DNA from: Apostichopus japonicus
Taxonomy: Eukaryota > Echinodermata > Holothuroidea > Aspidochirotida > Stichopodidae
Assembly: GCF_037975245.1 (NCBI RefSeq)
Contig: NC_092576.1
Span: forward strand, 36,174,611 to 36,238,610
Direction of reading: 5' to 3'
DNA: 64,000 nucleotides
In this document: positions 1 to 12,855 of the stretch, piece by piece
Numbering within the stretch: position 1 is the first letter of the stretch
Layout: each line of letters opens with the position of its first letter
Made by a program: the position numbers and the translations under genes
Notes under the pieces: generated by a model
Databases searched by the model: none
What the model saw: the letters and a program-made list of their open reading frames with translations, nothing else
What the model was told of the DNA's origin: nothing

Positions 1-2155
1 TAGATTCCCGCAGGGCGGGTGACCTTAAAATTACGTACTCTCTGTGTGGAGATTCAGTTCGTTACTAGTTACACGTACACATACATGTTTATCATTATAC
101 CGTATGGCTGCCAATGGACTTACACCGCGTATGGTTTGCTGCTGTTATTATATCGACTTACGGTAATTATAGGCCTATTTAAGGTGAACAATTATAATCC
201 TAGGCATGCTTGAGAGATTTTGTCTTTTCTGTAACATTTGTCGTTGCATGAATGTCAAAGGAATTACTTCTTTATGTAACCTTAATTGCCTGCCTGAAAT
301 GAATGTTTTAGCCTAGGCCTAGGCTAGGCCCTACTTTGGTATTACTTAGGTTACGTTTGCTCTTCTTGAAATTGAAGCCTAAAGAAGTAAACCAAAATAG
401 AAACGTCAGCAGAGTAGAAATTACATGAAACAGATAGATGACAAACCAGAAATTAGATCCAAACAATGAGCTTGTTGAACGCACAAAAGAACAATTAAGG
501 CCTATACTCAAACATATACATCCGGTCATATGTTGCCCGTAAACTTCCTTTAATGTGTTCAAGTTAGACAACGTCTAGCCGAACAAAATAATAGTAGGCT
601 ATGTATCAATCTCATCAAAATAGATTATCATTTTTTTTTTTATTTATGTGTTATTTGAGACCGTTGCATATGTATTAGTGACCAGTTTGCACCGTCAGCG
701 TTACTCATTATTGGCGTTATATATTACTTAGGCCTAGGCCTATTGGTTGACGTGGTAGCCTAACGTTAGTTGTAAAAAAAAAAAATGAAGGTATAACAAA
801 TAACGATTTTTAGGGAAAATAAAAAGAAGCAACAGGTTTGCGATCTAATACATTTCACACGGGTAAGCCTAGGCTTCGTCTTAAACACGTCACATGATAC
901 CGGACAGTGCCGCGTTAAATTCAGGGTGTGAAGAGTTTCATTATCAACGTGTTAGCCTTCGTAATGTAACGTTAGACTTTAACCGTTAGCTACGGCTAGT
1001 ATAAGATTCTCTTACCGGGAAAAGTATGAACTTAGAATATAGCAATGTATATCCTCCGCCAGACTTTTAAATTTAATTTAATTATTGTATCAGTCATAAA
1101 ATTAGTTTCCAACTTTATACTAAATAAATTATATACTGTGGAGTGTGGGCCTAAATAGACAAATGAGGTAAACTTGGTAGCAGTAAGGATGGTTGTTTAT
1201 TACTTATCTAGGCTAGACCTAGGCTAACAGTAACAGTATGCCAAAAGTAAGATATCAAAAGGTAAACAGTATCAAAACTGGGGATGGGCAAAATTGAATA
1301 GGAAAGTTAAACTCAAATGAGTCTATACAATTACATTATAATAAGATATGACGGTGGCTTCGTTCATACTGTTTAGGCTTAAGCTAGGTTATTTTAAACC
1401 GGGCCGGCTATCTGGCTTCGCTACTGGTTTGTCGGTCGGCTGGAGAGTGGAAAGTTTAACATATGTACGCCACGAAATTAATATAGCCCTATGTAATATT
1501 TGTGTCTTAACAATGATTGGAAATTATTTTATCTTTATTATTACGAAATTGATTACAAGTAGGGTATAGGCCTATGCGATAAATAAACGTATCGAGATGT
1601 GCTGTATCTTCGGGAAGGAAACTCATTTGACGTGGGTCACTCACGGCAGGAACGTTGTCGAGTCTCTGCTAGTGTAGGCTGTAGAAATTAATGCACTGAC
1701 TTACAGGAATAAAGCAATAGCATACATTATGAAAACTACAGAAATAGTAATGTATGTGCTAAATATAATATTACAGACCAAATATAAATATTTATGATAT
1801 TGCTTTTTATTTTCATCTAAATTTCATCATCTTACGAATTTTATTTTAATAAAAGCATCATTATATCATGCTTTTTTTTCATTGGTATTCTTGGCAAGCA
1901 AGTTTGAAAAAGTCACCACTCTTCTTTTTATTATTAATAATGTAGGCCTAAATGCAATAAAGTTCCTAATATTATGAATATTGAAATAATAACAAATCAC
2001 AGACAATTCTTTCTTAAAATTAATGATTAATTGTATAGCTTTTTTAAGCATTTTGTGTTCTATTTCATATACGTTGGATATCCGTCATGTGTATTTATCC
2101 ATCATGGATAAACTATAAGATAAGTTAACTGTGATCTTTCTTTCCTATTCTTCAG
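1..2155. other. Non-coding stretch upstream of the first visible exon
   Basis: I see no convincing exon here on either strand. The sequence is AT-rich with homopolymer runs and several copies of the self-complementary word AGGCCTAGGCCT and variants (near 312-328, 730-742 and 1208-1224). The first recognisable exon (2156) begins in phase 0 after a splice acceptor, so this stretch is most likely intron of the same gene, with its 5' exons to the left of the window. Confidence 0.5.
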
Positions 2156-2364
2156 ATTCCAATATCTAATCTACGCCTACAATGGTCCTTCAGTGGATTT
2201 GAGGGTAAAGATATCAGACTTGAGTCCGGTCTTAGTTTATCAAGCCTATCATCAGTAGAGAAGATAACCATCAATGAAGGAAGACAGAATCAAGAATTTA
2301 CAGAGGAAGAAGTGATCGGATTAATTAATTATGGACTTAAGTCACCAAGGTTCAAGGAACTATG
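2156..2364 (+). CDS. Internal exon 'a' (copy 1) of a cassette-repeat LRR-like gene
   Basis: A 209-bp exon follows the acceptor CTTTCC...TTCAG and ends at the donor TATG|GTAAGG. It reads in phase 0 from IPISNLRLQW and contains LESGLSLSSLSSVEKI, then FTEEEVIGLINYGLKSPRF, and ends in phase 2 so that the split codon becomes W with the next exon. It aligns along its whole length with the exon at 6540-6748, which has exactly the same length. The pattern (hydrophobic positions, then KELWLYNC across the junction) resembles a degenerate leucine-rich repeat. The family guess, an expanded NLR-type receptor C-terminus, is inference; the exon itself is well supported by splice sites, phase and its paralogue. 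Confidence 0.85.
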
Positions 2365-2374
2365 GTAAGGAGAA

Positions 2375-2783
2375 AACATCGTGACAGGCCTTGGCTGATA
2401 ATATGTGGGTAAGAAGGGGGGGGGGGTTAGTCAGAGGGTAAACGTATGGGGTACATAGGATGGGATAAAGTAATGATATTGTGCAGTGATATTTTTTAAT
2501 TTTAGTTAAAGTTAAAAAGGCTTGTGTTGAGAGGTGCGGTTTGAAAAGTTGCAATATATAGAATTATTTTTAAGCTGGGAAACATCGTGACAGGCCTTGG
2601 CTGATAATATGTGGGTAAGAGGGGGAGAAGGGTTAGTCAGAGGGTGAACGTATGGGGTATATAGGAGGGAATAAGATTAGGTTTCGTGCAGTGATATTTT
2701 TATTTTAGTTTAAATGTACAAGTCTTGTGTTGAGACGTGCGGTTTGAAAAGTTGCAATACTTTGACTTATCTTTAAGCTAGGA
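2375..2783. repeat. Two-unit tandem duplication, period about 206 bp
   Basis: The segment beginning AACATCGTGACAGGCC at 2375 recurs at 2581. Shared words include GTGACAGGCCTTGGCTGATA and GTGCGGTTTGAAAAGTTGCA. It begins about 10 bp inside the intron after exon a copy 1. Divergence is modest (indels in the poly-G tract). Confidence 0.85.
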
Positions 2784-3332
2784 AATGTGTTAACATCACA
2801 TTTCATTACTGATTGTGTAGTGTACAGCACGTTAGGCTTTTCCACACGTTAGGATGAAACATGGTGATTTTGGTGGGGTGAAGGGGGGGGGGGATTTTTA
2901 GTATAATAGGAACAACAAATAACTTTAGAACTACAAACAAACTAAAACTACAAGAAAAAAAATTAAGATAAATTATTACTTAAAAATCTAAAACGAAACA
3001 TGGGAACATTATCAAGTTTTTGGCAAACGAAAAAAGTATTGTTTATTTTCAAATACTATTATTTGTAATAAGCTTAAGAATATTTGCAAGAGTTGCAACT
3101 TTAATTAATACATATACTGTAAATAGTTAAAAATAGCAAATCAGCGAATGTTAATGGGAGGGCCAAATGAGGGGTGGTGGAAGGGTTATTTGGCCATCGT
3201 AACTAGTTGCAAATACCTGTACCTTGTCAACAGGCAAATTCATTGACCTCCATGTTATTTATTAATGTAATGACATCAGATATGCATTCAATATTTAAAT
3301 ATTTACTTTCCCTGCTTTCTTTACCTTTGAAG

Positions 3333-3409
3333 GCTTTACAACTGTAAACTGCCGTCATCGATCAATCCAGACATCATACCAGAAGAATCAAGATCAAGGA
3401 ATATAAAAG
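3333..3409 (+). CDS. Internal exon 'b' (copy 1), LRR-like
   Basis: A 77-bp exon between acceptor CTTTGAAG and donor AAAAG|GTACTG. It enters in phase 2 (first G completes TGG, Trp) and leaves in phase 1. It encodes LYNCKLPSSINPDII followed by PEESRSRNIK. The LxxCxLPxxI core matches exon b copies at 16769 and 61437, and all three are 77 bp. The motif looks like the convex end of a leucine-rich repeat. Phase fits both neighbours. Confidence 0.85.
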
Positions 3410-4097
3410 GTACTGTGTTTACATAAGAATTAAAAGAACTATTGACCAAGTAGATTGCTTTTATTGCAATGTTTCACAGATTTGTGACAAGAGAGGGAAG
3501 TGTGGTAGAGGAGGATTGGGGGTGTGGGGGGGGGGAGGACTAGTATAATGAGATATTTGTTGGTAATAATGAATCTAGAATGGGGATCCAGTGGTAGATC
3601 TTGCATACAACAAACAGACTAGTTCTGTGTGGGGGTAGGGTGGAAGGGGGGTGTAGGAGTTGGACTTCCTAAAAGTTCCTCCTTATGTGGTGTTCCTTGA
3701 GCTGATTTAAGCAGCTTTTTATCAAGTCCCTATATATATTAAAATAATATCTAAGAGAGTTAATGTTTTGAGTTACTTAATAAATTATTGTTATCCTATA
3801 AAATAATGACTGTGAAGTAAGCCAGAAGTATTAGGCAACGAAGAGATTATAATTATTGGTTGGATTACTAGTGACTGTTAATTTATAGTACTTAATTACT
3901 AATTAATTAGTAGAGAGAACATTTCAATGGTTCAGTTTACTGATATTTGACCCCTCTAGTACAGGTACATTACCTCTGACTGTTAACATTATAAGTATGT
4001 GAAAAAAAAAATTATATGGAATCTTAAGTATTGTTTAAAATATGTCATTTATATCTATGATAACTTATTGATTTTATTATTACATCTATTTTTACAG

Positions 4098-4153
4098 TCA
4101 TATCATCGAATGAAGCTCGTTACCTTGATCTGATATCTGGTCAATGGAGGAAG
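4098..4153 (+). CDS. Internal exon 'c' (copy 1)
   Basis: A 56-bp exon between TTTTTACAG and AAG|GTTTGT, phase 1 in and phase 0 out. It encodes V-ISSNEARYLDLISGQWRK. The ending L-x-SGxW matches exon c copy 2 (18794-18864), which ends LNLDSGRWQ. Small size alone would be weak evidence, but the phase continuity with exons b and d makes it credible. Confidence 0.75.
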
Positions 4154-4271
4154 GTTTGTAATATTTGGTATTTGTTAGTAATTTATAATCATTAATGATG
4201 TAAGTTTCTTTCACATTTCCTTGTGATACTGTTATTATTAGTAACATGCAGAACAGTGACGTGTTTGAGGG

Positions 4272-4450
4272 GTCGATCATTTTTCAAAACATAATCATAA
4301 AAAGCCAGTATCCTTGAGAGTTATAAACATATATTAATTCCCGGTATGGAATATAAAAAGGGTAGAAGAGTTGATCAATTTTCAAATATAATCATAAAAA
4401 GCCAGCATCCCTGAGAGTTATAAACATATGTCTCCCGTTGTGGAATATTC
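4272..4450. repeat. Short tandem duplication in the c-d intron
   Basis: About 80 bp containing ATAATCATAAAAAGCCAG and GAGAGTTATAAACATAT occurs twice (about 4272-4356 and 4372-4450). It is intronic, with no coding signal. Confidence 0.75.
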
Positions 4451-5093
4451 CGGTGACAGACGATATGATTCTTACAGAAAGAAAACAATATTCCACATTC
4501 CTAATTCTCAATATCTTGCTCTTAACTCTAGATACATTTATTTGGATCTGATTAATTTCATTATTCCAGGAAATGTATCTTGGTCAAAGTCGTGTAAAGT
4601 CATCATGTCGCGTGTTCTTTGAAATCCTCATTTGTTTTGCTGTTTTTTGTTCTTTTAATCTGATTAAATTAGAAAAATCACTCGACTGTTATTATCCTCT
4701 GAATTTAGGAGATTTTTCCAAATGCATTTTATTAGAAAACTTCTTTTTTTTTCCTCCGTGGAAAATGTTTTAACTCTACTTTTTCTCAACATAATTAAGA
4801 TTATGATTTCACATAATCTTACCTTTCTAGATGCATTCATTAAATTTAACATATTTAAAATAATATTCTTCAAACCAATTAAACCTAGTGTGAGAGCTTC
4901 ACTGTGCAGGAAGTCAAACATACACATTTCAACAGTAAACTTTTACTAATTTTAAACTTCATTTCAAGTATCTGCTGATTTAATTAAATTTATTAATCTA
5001 CGCCACTAAAACCACATTACATTGTTTCCTTAACGCCTTAATTTAACATTAATTCTATTCTATTAAATAATTACTATTTCTTTATTTCAATAG

Positions 5094-5213
5094 CCTGATG
5101 ACATCCAGACTATTACAGAGATGTGTTCAGGTGGTTTGCTCATCAACAGAGACACCAGTGAGTCTGTACAGAGGTCAGTCATAGAGCTCCTGGTGGAAGC
5201 ATCCAATCATGAC
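5094..5213 (+). CDS. Internal exon 'd' (copy 1)
   Basis: A 120-bp exon (40 codons, phase 0 to phase 0) after acceptor TTTCAATAG and before donor GAC|GTAAGT. It encodes PDDIQTITEMCSGGLLINRD followed by TSESVQRSVIELLVEASNHD. The peptide reads as an amphipathic helical segment linking one LRR-like cassette to the next: the following exon at 6540 restarts the 'a' sequence in the same phase. No second copy of this exon is visible in the window. Confidence 0.8.
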
Positions 5214-6539
5214 GTAAGTAAAACATAAAGGGATATATTGAATAAATACATCAATTAAGACAAGTTTAAATTATATACAATCGTTGAATGTCTTAATAAG
5301 AGGTTAGATCTCTTTAAATAATTATTAATTAGTAAACTGTTTAAATTAGAACAAGGAAATACAGGTTAAACTTGATAAATATTTTTATGCTCTAGATAAG
5401 ACAGAATCGTAAATACAAGTAATAAATATAAATAAAATAATAAACTACTGGATATAGTGTGTAGGATAATAAACAATAAAAATAATCATTATTAAATTCT
5501 TTTCCAAGGTTTTTATTCAGCAATAGTTCCTGTTTATCTTACCTTAATTAATTTTTTCGTTCAAAATCTTCCCAGAAAGTGAAGTATAAAATAATAATTT
5601 AAGAAAGAAAGAGTCAATGAATTGTTTCCTGTTTTACGGACTCGGCCGAATATGTTGCTTTTGTAACTTTAAATAAAAACAGAAATGGAAAGTAGTAGAA
5701 TGCCTCAATAACAAACTGATAATTAAATATAAAATGTATAAATAATTTAACAGTTCACTAAAGAACCAATCCCACCTCAATCAGATCTTCCTTTCACAAA
5801 TTAAATAAATTATATTAAAAGTAAACTAATTTGGAACATATTAGTTCTGTCTCAAACAACCTCCCCCCCCCTCATCCCCCTCAAACACATCTTACATTTA
5901 AAATGTGTAAGTAGTCTGCATGCTCCCCCACCCTCAAACACCCCTCCTTAACCACTCACACCCATCCCTACCCAGTATGACACTCATTGGTCCATTTATC
6001 TCTCACCCCTTGCACACGCTTTGACAATAACATCATAACATTCACAAGGGTAAAACATATCCATGCCCTCTCTTGCACCAAGACACCCTCCTAATACCCC
6101 AACCAAATATCACTTTACCTTAACACACCCTTCCTTACCGTAACACACCCCTCCCTACACCACTGACATCCCTTGGTCCGTCCATCCCTCACCCCTCTTA
6201 CACACCTTTAACTCATTCTATAAAATAACAATGACTGATCTCTGTAATAAACCTAACCCTCTTGTTTACCCTTTAACATCTTGAAATGAAAACAAAGATA
6301 AAGCGAAGAAAAAACACACTTTTACGAATAAAATTTACTCTTTTTTACAAATTCAAACCACTAATTGTTAAATAATTAACAAAATATGATTAAAATAAAC
6401 AAAATATTTTTTTATTAATATTAAATTAAAACAACAATAAAGTTAATATTCCTATATTAATAATGTTATTATTTTCAAGTATTTATCCTGTAAACAAACA
6501 TGATGATATTAATTCTATTTATTATTTTCCTGTCTTCAG
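5214..6539. other. Intron with pyrimidine-rich tract
   Basis: Intron between exons d and a'. The stretch 5855-6200 is unusually C/T-rich on the + strand (repeated CACCCCTCC-type words and runs of C). No exon is visible inside it. Confidence 0.6.
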
Positions 6540-6748
6540 ATTCCCATAATCCAGGTGGATCTAGGCTTGTCCTTTAGTAAGATTGATGAAGATGGGAACA
6601 TTATCCTCTCCTCTGGTCTCTCTCTACCAATCATAACATCAATAGAGAAGATGAGCATACAGACAGAGAAAGGGAGAGAAATGAATGAACATGAAGTTAA
6701 TGGAATATTAAACTATGTACAACACTCTCAAAGATTCAAGCTACTGGT
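6540..6748 (+). CDS. Internal exon 'a' (copy 2) of the LRR-like cassette gene
   Basis: A 209-bp exon, the same length and phase as 2156-2364, flanked by TGTCTTCAG and GGT|GTAAGT. It begins IPIIQVDLGLSF, continues LSSGLSLPIITSIEKMSI and EVNGILNYVQHSQRFKLLV, and leaves in phase 2. Compared with copy 1 the conserved positions are L-x-SGLSL, S-EK, E-EV-G-(I/L)-NY and S-RFK-L. The next in-phase exon is about 10 kb downstream at 16769 because of transposon insertions in the intron. Confidence 0.88.
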
Positions 6749-7595
6749 GTAAGTATAATTAATAAGTATGTAAATAATATTAGTAATTAATGAAAACACT
6801 AATAAATATTAATGATGTAAACAAGATAGGAATTATTTATATAGTAAATATTTAATATTTATTGAAGGTTTATTGATAGGTGTATGTAAATGTAGAACTA
6901 AAAGAAAACAAATAAATAGTAAATTGAATAAAGAAATAAACTAACAATGAAAGAACAGTCATCAGGTGAGGAATATGATTAATGGGGGAGTAAAATAGAG
7001 ACAACATGAGACAGAAACAATTAAACTTAAACAATAAATAAAAAAAAACATGAAATGCATTGAAATAAAGAGATAGGAGTCCCTAGCTTATATGTAAAAA
7101 AATAAACAATATATCTCATTGAAACAATAACAAATAAGGATTTAACTACACCTAGATATGAGGAATAAATCATTTAAGTAACCATCATCTTTGAGTATGT
7201 AAAACGACGTTTTGCCTAAATAAAATAAAAAATAAAATAAATAAACACAAACTTGATGAATTAAATTTTTTTTTTTTTTTTTTTTTAAGGAAATAGGCTG
7301 GAACGAAAAAAAGTCAACTTTGTTATACTAATGCTCAATATTTTCCTCTTGAAAAGGAGGAAATTTTCTTGAATAATTTTATAAATTAATTGTTTATTAT
7401 CGCACATTTATTTTAAAGTAAAAACAAGACAGTGATCTATATTAAACATATCGTAATTGGCCTCATCTATTAATACGGCACCTCTCTCAACTATACTACC
7501 CTAAGATTTCCCTAATCCACCCTTTCCCCCACTCCCCCTAAACCAAACTATGCTATACCACTTACCAATTTCGTTAAGCTATGTTTAAACACTTG

Positions 7596-7715
7596 GAAAC
7601 TTATCTACCCCCCATGCACACTCCCCCCACACACTACGCCCCACACATACTACCCCCGCACACACTACCCCCACACACACACTACCCCCCCCCCCCCCCC
7701 CCAACACACACACAC
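7596..7715. repeat. C-rich / CA-rich low-complexity tract
   Basis: Repeats of CCCCCACACACTAC-type words with a run of about 16 C near 7687-7702. It is intronic. The apparent Pro/His/Thr open frame over it is a low-complexity artefact. Confidence 0.85.
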
Positions 7716-9506
7716 TCAGCAAGGTCTCCTGTCATACTACTATTGTCCGTCTCTTCTGATCAGCCTGTCGTCACCTCCTCCACTCCAACCCTTTGCTCCC
7801 TCCCTTCCGCCATGACAGACAACTCTTGATATATGCATATTGTTAGCCCAACTAACATTACAGTCAATCCCCACACAGTAGAGACCAATCAAACAGTCTA
7901 TATGTAAATAACACTCAAAATCAGGTATATATTATTTTATAAACAAACACAGTACATCTGTGTAAAGAATAATCTCTAAGATTTTAATGTAGATCCTTAC
8001 TAACATCGCAGTATTTTCCTGTCCCCTACCAAACAACCCCCACCCTCCCTCCCCAACCCACCACCCTCCCTCCCAAACCTACAAGGCCAATAACCCTTAT
8101 ATTATCTCTATATACTCTACATGGTGTGTGCTGCTTACTTGACCCGCCCCGCGGGAACCAAAAAGCTACGTTGTGTCCAAATAATCTAACCTGTCATATA
8201 TACCCAATACTGTACACATTTATATCATACATTTGTACGTTAACAATTTTCCACTCTTTTCTACTCAGTAAACATTTTGTTTTATCGCAAAAGTCTATTG
8301 AACTTATTTCATCATTATTTGTTCGTGCTAACGATGTACACTGACTGTACTGACAAGTTCAATAGTTTAACATTTTCTTTTGTTCGACACCTGTCAATCA
8401 AATACTTGAACAATACAGTGAAAAGAAGTTGTATTCATTGGAGTAGACGCGCGCGCCTTCCAATGAAAAGAAGTTGTATTCAATGTAACAGCCCGCGCGT
8501 CTTTTATAAAAACACCTGGAATTTACTGACAAACAAGTACCTGGGGATTGCAATAGATACGTCACGTCTAGACACTGTCTGGTTTTAAATCGTTGGGAGG
8601 CCTTCCTGATGTTGATTTGATTCTGTGAAGAACATTTTTTTTAAGTATTACATTTTTTTTTCCGTCCTTTTTTGAAATTAATAATTGTTGAAGAAAGGAT
8701 AGAGAGAAAAGATGAGGGTATGTATGCAATTAATAAGAAAAGAAACCAAAGGAAACAAGTGTATAGGGATAATAAAGAGCAAATAACAATTAATATACAT
8801 ATTTATTTCTCAAAATATTTATTATAATTTCACTATGCACTTAATCTTAGTAAATGTTGAATTAATATACTAGTTAAGAACTAGGGAAAGTCCCCTGAGA
8901 AACTAACTAATTTCAGGAGTTATGGACAGTGTAATTTGACAGTGTAATGGGCTTTCATGGATATTAATAATGGGGATGGTTTGAAAAATGGGCTGGATAA
9001 CTTCTTTTTTTCAAGTGGCAAGTACCATCTCCTTTCTGAGAGTCTGTAAGGTTGCAGGCCTGGACGGTCTATATCTATTATAATATACATATAAAACATC
9101 ACTACATCACTAGATCATGAAAAACAATTATTTGATGGTTCATTGACCATTGTTTATACTTAACAAACTTGGACATTATGGAATTCGGGGAATTGTTCAT
9201 AAATAGCATACTAGTAATTTGTCCAATATTGGGCCGATAAAGTCTTAAAAAAAATCATTCAAGTTCCATAATAGTTTTAGATTTGACAATAAATTATTTA
9301 TTAAAGACGGAAATAAATATTTGCATATTAACTAGCATAGTTCTATTAGTCCCTCCAACACAAGTAATAACAACGGACCCAAGTCCTTGTAACCAAGTAC
9401 AACATAGCAAAAAAGGAAACATTACTTCATCTTTCAGACCTGTTTTAATCTCAATCTGTTAAAATAACACGAACACATCTACCGCACCTAACATTGATCC
9501 CTCCAC

Positions 9507-10206
9507 CATAGGGGTAGGAGGCGGGGGGCAACCAAATTTTTTGGCGAAAATTCGGGCAATATGCTGAGAATTTTTCGGGCACCTACTGGAAGAATAATAA
9601 TTTGCAGTGTTTTTCATTTTTTGGGGGGTGAAAATTCGGCAATATGCTGAAAATTTTTCGGGCATCTACTGAAAGAATAATAATTTGTAATGTGTTTTTC
9701 AATTTTTTGATGAAAATTCGGGCAATATATGCTGAGAACTTTTTCGGGCACCTACTGAAAGAATAATAATTTGCAGTGTTTTTCAATTTTTTTTTTGGTG
9801 AAAATTTGGGCAATATGCTGATAATGTCGAAAGCACCCCTACAGACCATTCTCTCCCCCCTGACCAATACCCCTAAGCTCCGCCACTGGCACCTACTGAA
9901 AGAAGAAGAATTTGCAATGCGTTTTTCAATGGTTAAACTTTTATCATCATCGTCGTCGTCGTCGTCGTCGTCGTTGTAAAGACTTCCCCAATAATTATAA
10001 CAAATATGGAAGGGTTATAAGACGGAAAATGATTTTATGTTATTGGCAGGTGATGTAATAACTGATGAATGCGTACCGGTATATGATATGCACATTAACA
10101 TGTGGAGCGCGCGCGGAACGCGCGAAAAAAATTTGATTATATTTTTCGGGCAAGTCGTTACAGCCCCCCCCCCTTAATTCAAATGAGGCTCCTACGCCTA
10201 TGAATG
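9507..10206. mobile_element. Non-autonomous hAT-like element with 8-bp target duplication
   Basis: The element is flanked by the direct repeat CCCTCCAC (9499-9506 and 10207-10214). Its ends are imperfect inverted repeats: CATAGGGGTAGGAGGC on the left against GGCTCCTACGCCTATG at 10187-10202, followed by AATG on the right. Inside, a unit of about 100 bp (GGGCAATATGCTGAGAATTT type, followed by CGGGCACCTACTG) is repeated about four times between 9525 and 9920, and a (TCG)n run lies at about 9948-9974. No transposase is encoded. The duplicate region lacks it: at about 57949-57956 the sequence TCCTTCAC is uninterrupted. The 8-bp duplication suggests hAT; the superfamily is inference. Confidence 0.85.
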
Positions 10207-11282
10207 CCCTCCACCCCGTAACTACCCCCACTAGACCCTGTAATACATTACTTCCTTTACTCCCTTCTTTCCTTTTGCAATATAAGCAATTTCCACAGCC
10301 CACTCCCCACCTTACTCTAACCCTATCATGTTTCACTTGTGGTTGACCCCCTTCCCGCTGGTATCTTAACATTTCTTCTACGTCATTTCTTTATATCATC
10401 TCATTTCATTACTTATGTATTTGATCTTCGTTACCATAAGGAAGTATATTTCAGTATTGTGATTGTCCCTTATAGTTCAAACTTTTTATTTGTATTCATC
10501 TTTTACCATCTAACCACCCCCCCCCCCACCCGCCCATGCCCTGCCCCGACGTGCGTCTGTAGTGAGAAAAGCAAAACAAAATTTAAAGAGCAAAGTCTAT
10601 TAGCTGTGACCTACAGTATTCTAGGTCTTTCTCTCTCTAATACACGAACACATTAATTTCATCCAGATACGACTGCCTCACCATACTCTGAAAAGTGTAT
10701 CCATTGTTAGGAGTCAATATGCTACTATTATATTACCTTACAGTGATCACGCTGTTTCTACACACAATGTGTATATCTGACAAATGACATCTGTGTACAG
10801 ACCAACTAATGATGATGATTTTTCTTTCACTATAATCTTTCTTAATATAATGATGTACACTGTATATCAAGCTCATTGTATTCTTTATACATGACCTGTC
10901 AATCGCGCGGTAATGCGTCACGTGTCTAAACGACTGCAGCCTCGGTATCTGGATACGTCAATGATCTGTTGTTCTGAAGGTCATTTTGACAAGTACTAAA
11001 TCTGTCTCTACATATTTTATTATAATGTTAGCAACACGATGTTTGGAAGAAAACGATACTAGCTACCAACATCTTAAACGATTTCATTAGGCCTATTTTT
11101 ATATCGAAAACGATCTTAATAAATTGGTGGAATATGGTTCAGTCGGTGGATTTTTGTATGCTGCCAGGAAAGAATAGGACTTCTAGTACTGGTCCCCACC
11201 CCCTTCCACCCCCAGTTTTTCTTAAACGTCACACAGCGTATTTCTTGTAGCAAGACTTTGCGTCTAGGGACCACACCCTATC

Positions 11283-11375
11283 TATCGTCTAACATTCTTA
11301 TTTCCGGGTAGGAACCCCAATGCCCTACGTTGGCTTAAATGACCCCAGGGCAACATACCCTCCATTATAAAATAC
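11283..11375. other. 93-bp block identical between the two segmental-duplication copies
   Basis: This block matches 58970-59062 base for base while both flanks differ at many positions. It includes TTATTTCCGGGTAGGAACCC and CCTACGTTGGCTTAAATGAC. No coding pattern is evident. It could be a conserved non-coding element, a recent conversion tract, or chance. Confidence 0.7.
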
Positions 11376-12500
11376 CACTATGGCCCTCATATCAAGGTCC
11401 ATGCACCTACTTTCATTTTGAACTTATCAAATAGAATTTACTAGCACAACCTTCTGTTAGAGCTAATTTATATACACATACATTATAGTCTAAACATACC
11501 TCAGAATACATCATTTGGCTTCTATTTTATTTTGTTTTTATTCTGGGGGTGAGGTGGGGGCATCCTAGACCACTATATATGAGAGTTAGCTTCAGTGATG
11601 CTACCGCAGCACCCACTCACTTATAAAAAAAATATTTAATTCACACATGGCCCTGTCATAAACATTTAGGTCACTACCTAAATCAGTCTGAATATTCTCA
11701 TTTTACACCGTACCCGGTCCCCCCTCCTAATAAAATCATCCGCACGACACTGGGTTTCGTGATTAAATGATGGCATGTTGTAATTAGTTTATCAAATGTT
11801 AACGAATGCAACTGAGCTGAGTGGGTGGACCGTGTAGCGGACTGGGGAGTTGCGCCCCCCTCCCTCGTTCGTCTCTTAAACATAGCCCTGTATATACGTA
11901 TGTTCACAGTGCCTCAATATTCTTAGTTAAAACATTGGAGCACTGATACAGAAATAACAATGAAACTGATAGGCCTACATAAAAAAAACATGGACGTAAT
12001 CAATATATTTATGAACCGTAGTTTCACATTAGACTACTACACTGTTCACACGATTACGATGTTAGGAGACCTCTACGTTTATTGCTATTCTATTAATGAA
12101 TAGTTGAAACTAAAAAAAAAACGCACGGTCATCGCATACGCGTTCGTGCATATATACGTGATGAGAGGTTAAACTAAACCCTGTTTATTTCTTTCTGTAT
12201 GCCATTCCTATACGTACCTAGAATATACCACATTATCATAGGTCTACTTTCCTTTTGGAAGTGAAAACTCTCAGCCCGGGGGGGGGGGGTTGCAAGTGAA
12301 AATTCAGCGGGGGAAGGGGGATGTCTGCGGCCCTGCTTTAATTTAATGGAATGATTGAAAGTAAGCCGGCACTTTCACTTACTGATAAACAAACATTAAG
12401 ACAGAGCCAATCTTTGCATCATGTACTGTTTTAACATTTTCTTCCGCTAGGTAGAATAAAATGTTTGATTCTACACGGACGGGATTAGTCTTTTAAACTA

Positions 12501-12855
12501 CAATAGCACGGTGACGTATATGAGCATTCAAGGAAAAAAAACTAACGATTGGTGGTTGGGGTGGGGGTGTGGGTGGGGGTAGACACGAGGTGAAAATAAT
12601 TAAAGAATTACATTTTTTAAAGAGCAATAGCACGGCGAGGTATCTGATCACTCAACAAAGAAAACTAACGATTGGTAGTTGGGATGGGGGTTGAGGAGGG
12701 GGGTAAAATCGACTGGAAAGAATGAAACAGGGCTTTTAAAGTGCAATAACACGGTGCAGTATCTGAGCACTCGACGAAAAAAAAAGACCGCTCGGTAGTG
12801 GGGTGTGGGTGTGGGGGTAGAAACAAGGTGGAAAGAATAAAGCAGAGCTTACACT
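12501..12855. repeat. Three-unit tandem repeat, period about 120 bp
   Basis: Units start at CAATAGCACGG (12501), CAATAGCACGG (12625) and CAATAACACGG (12744). Each contains TATCTGAGCA(C)TC-like and GATTGGTRGTTGGG-like words and a G-rich tract. A fourth, diverged relative lies at about 16318-16440, after the inserted element. Confidence 0.8.
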
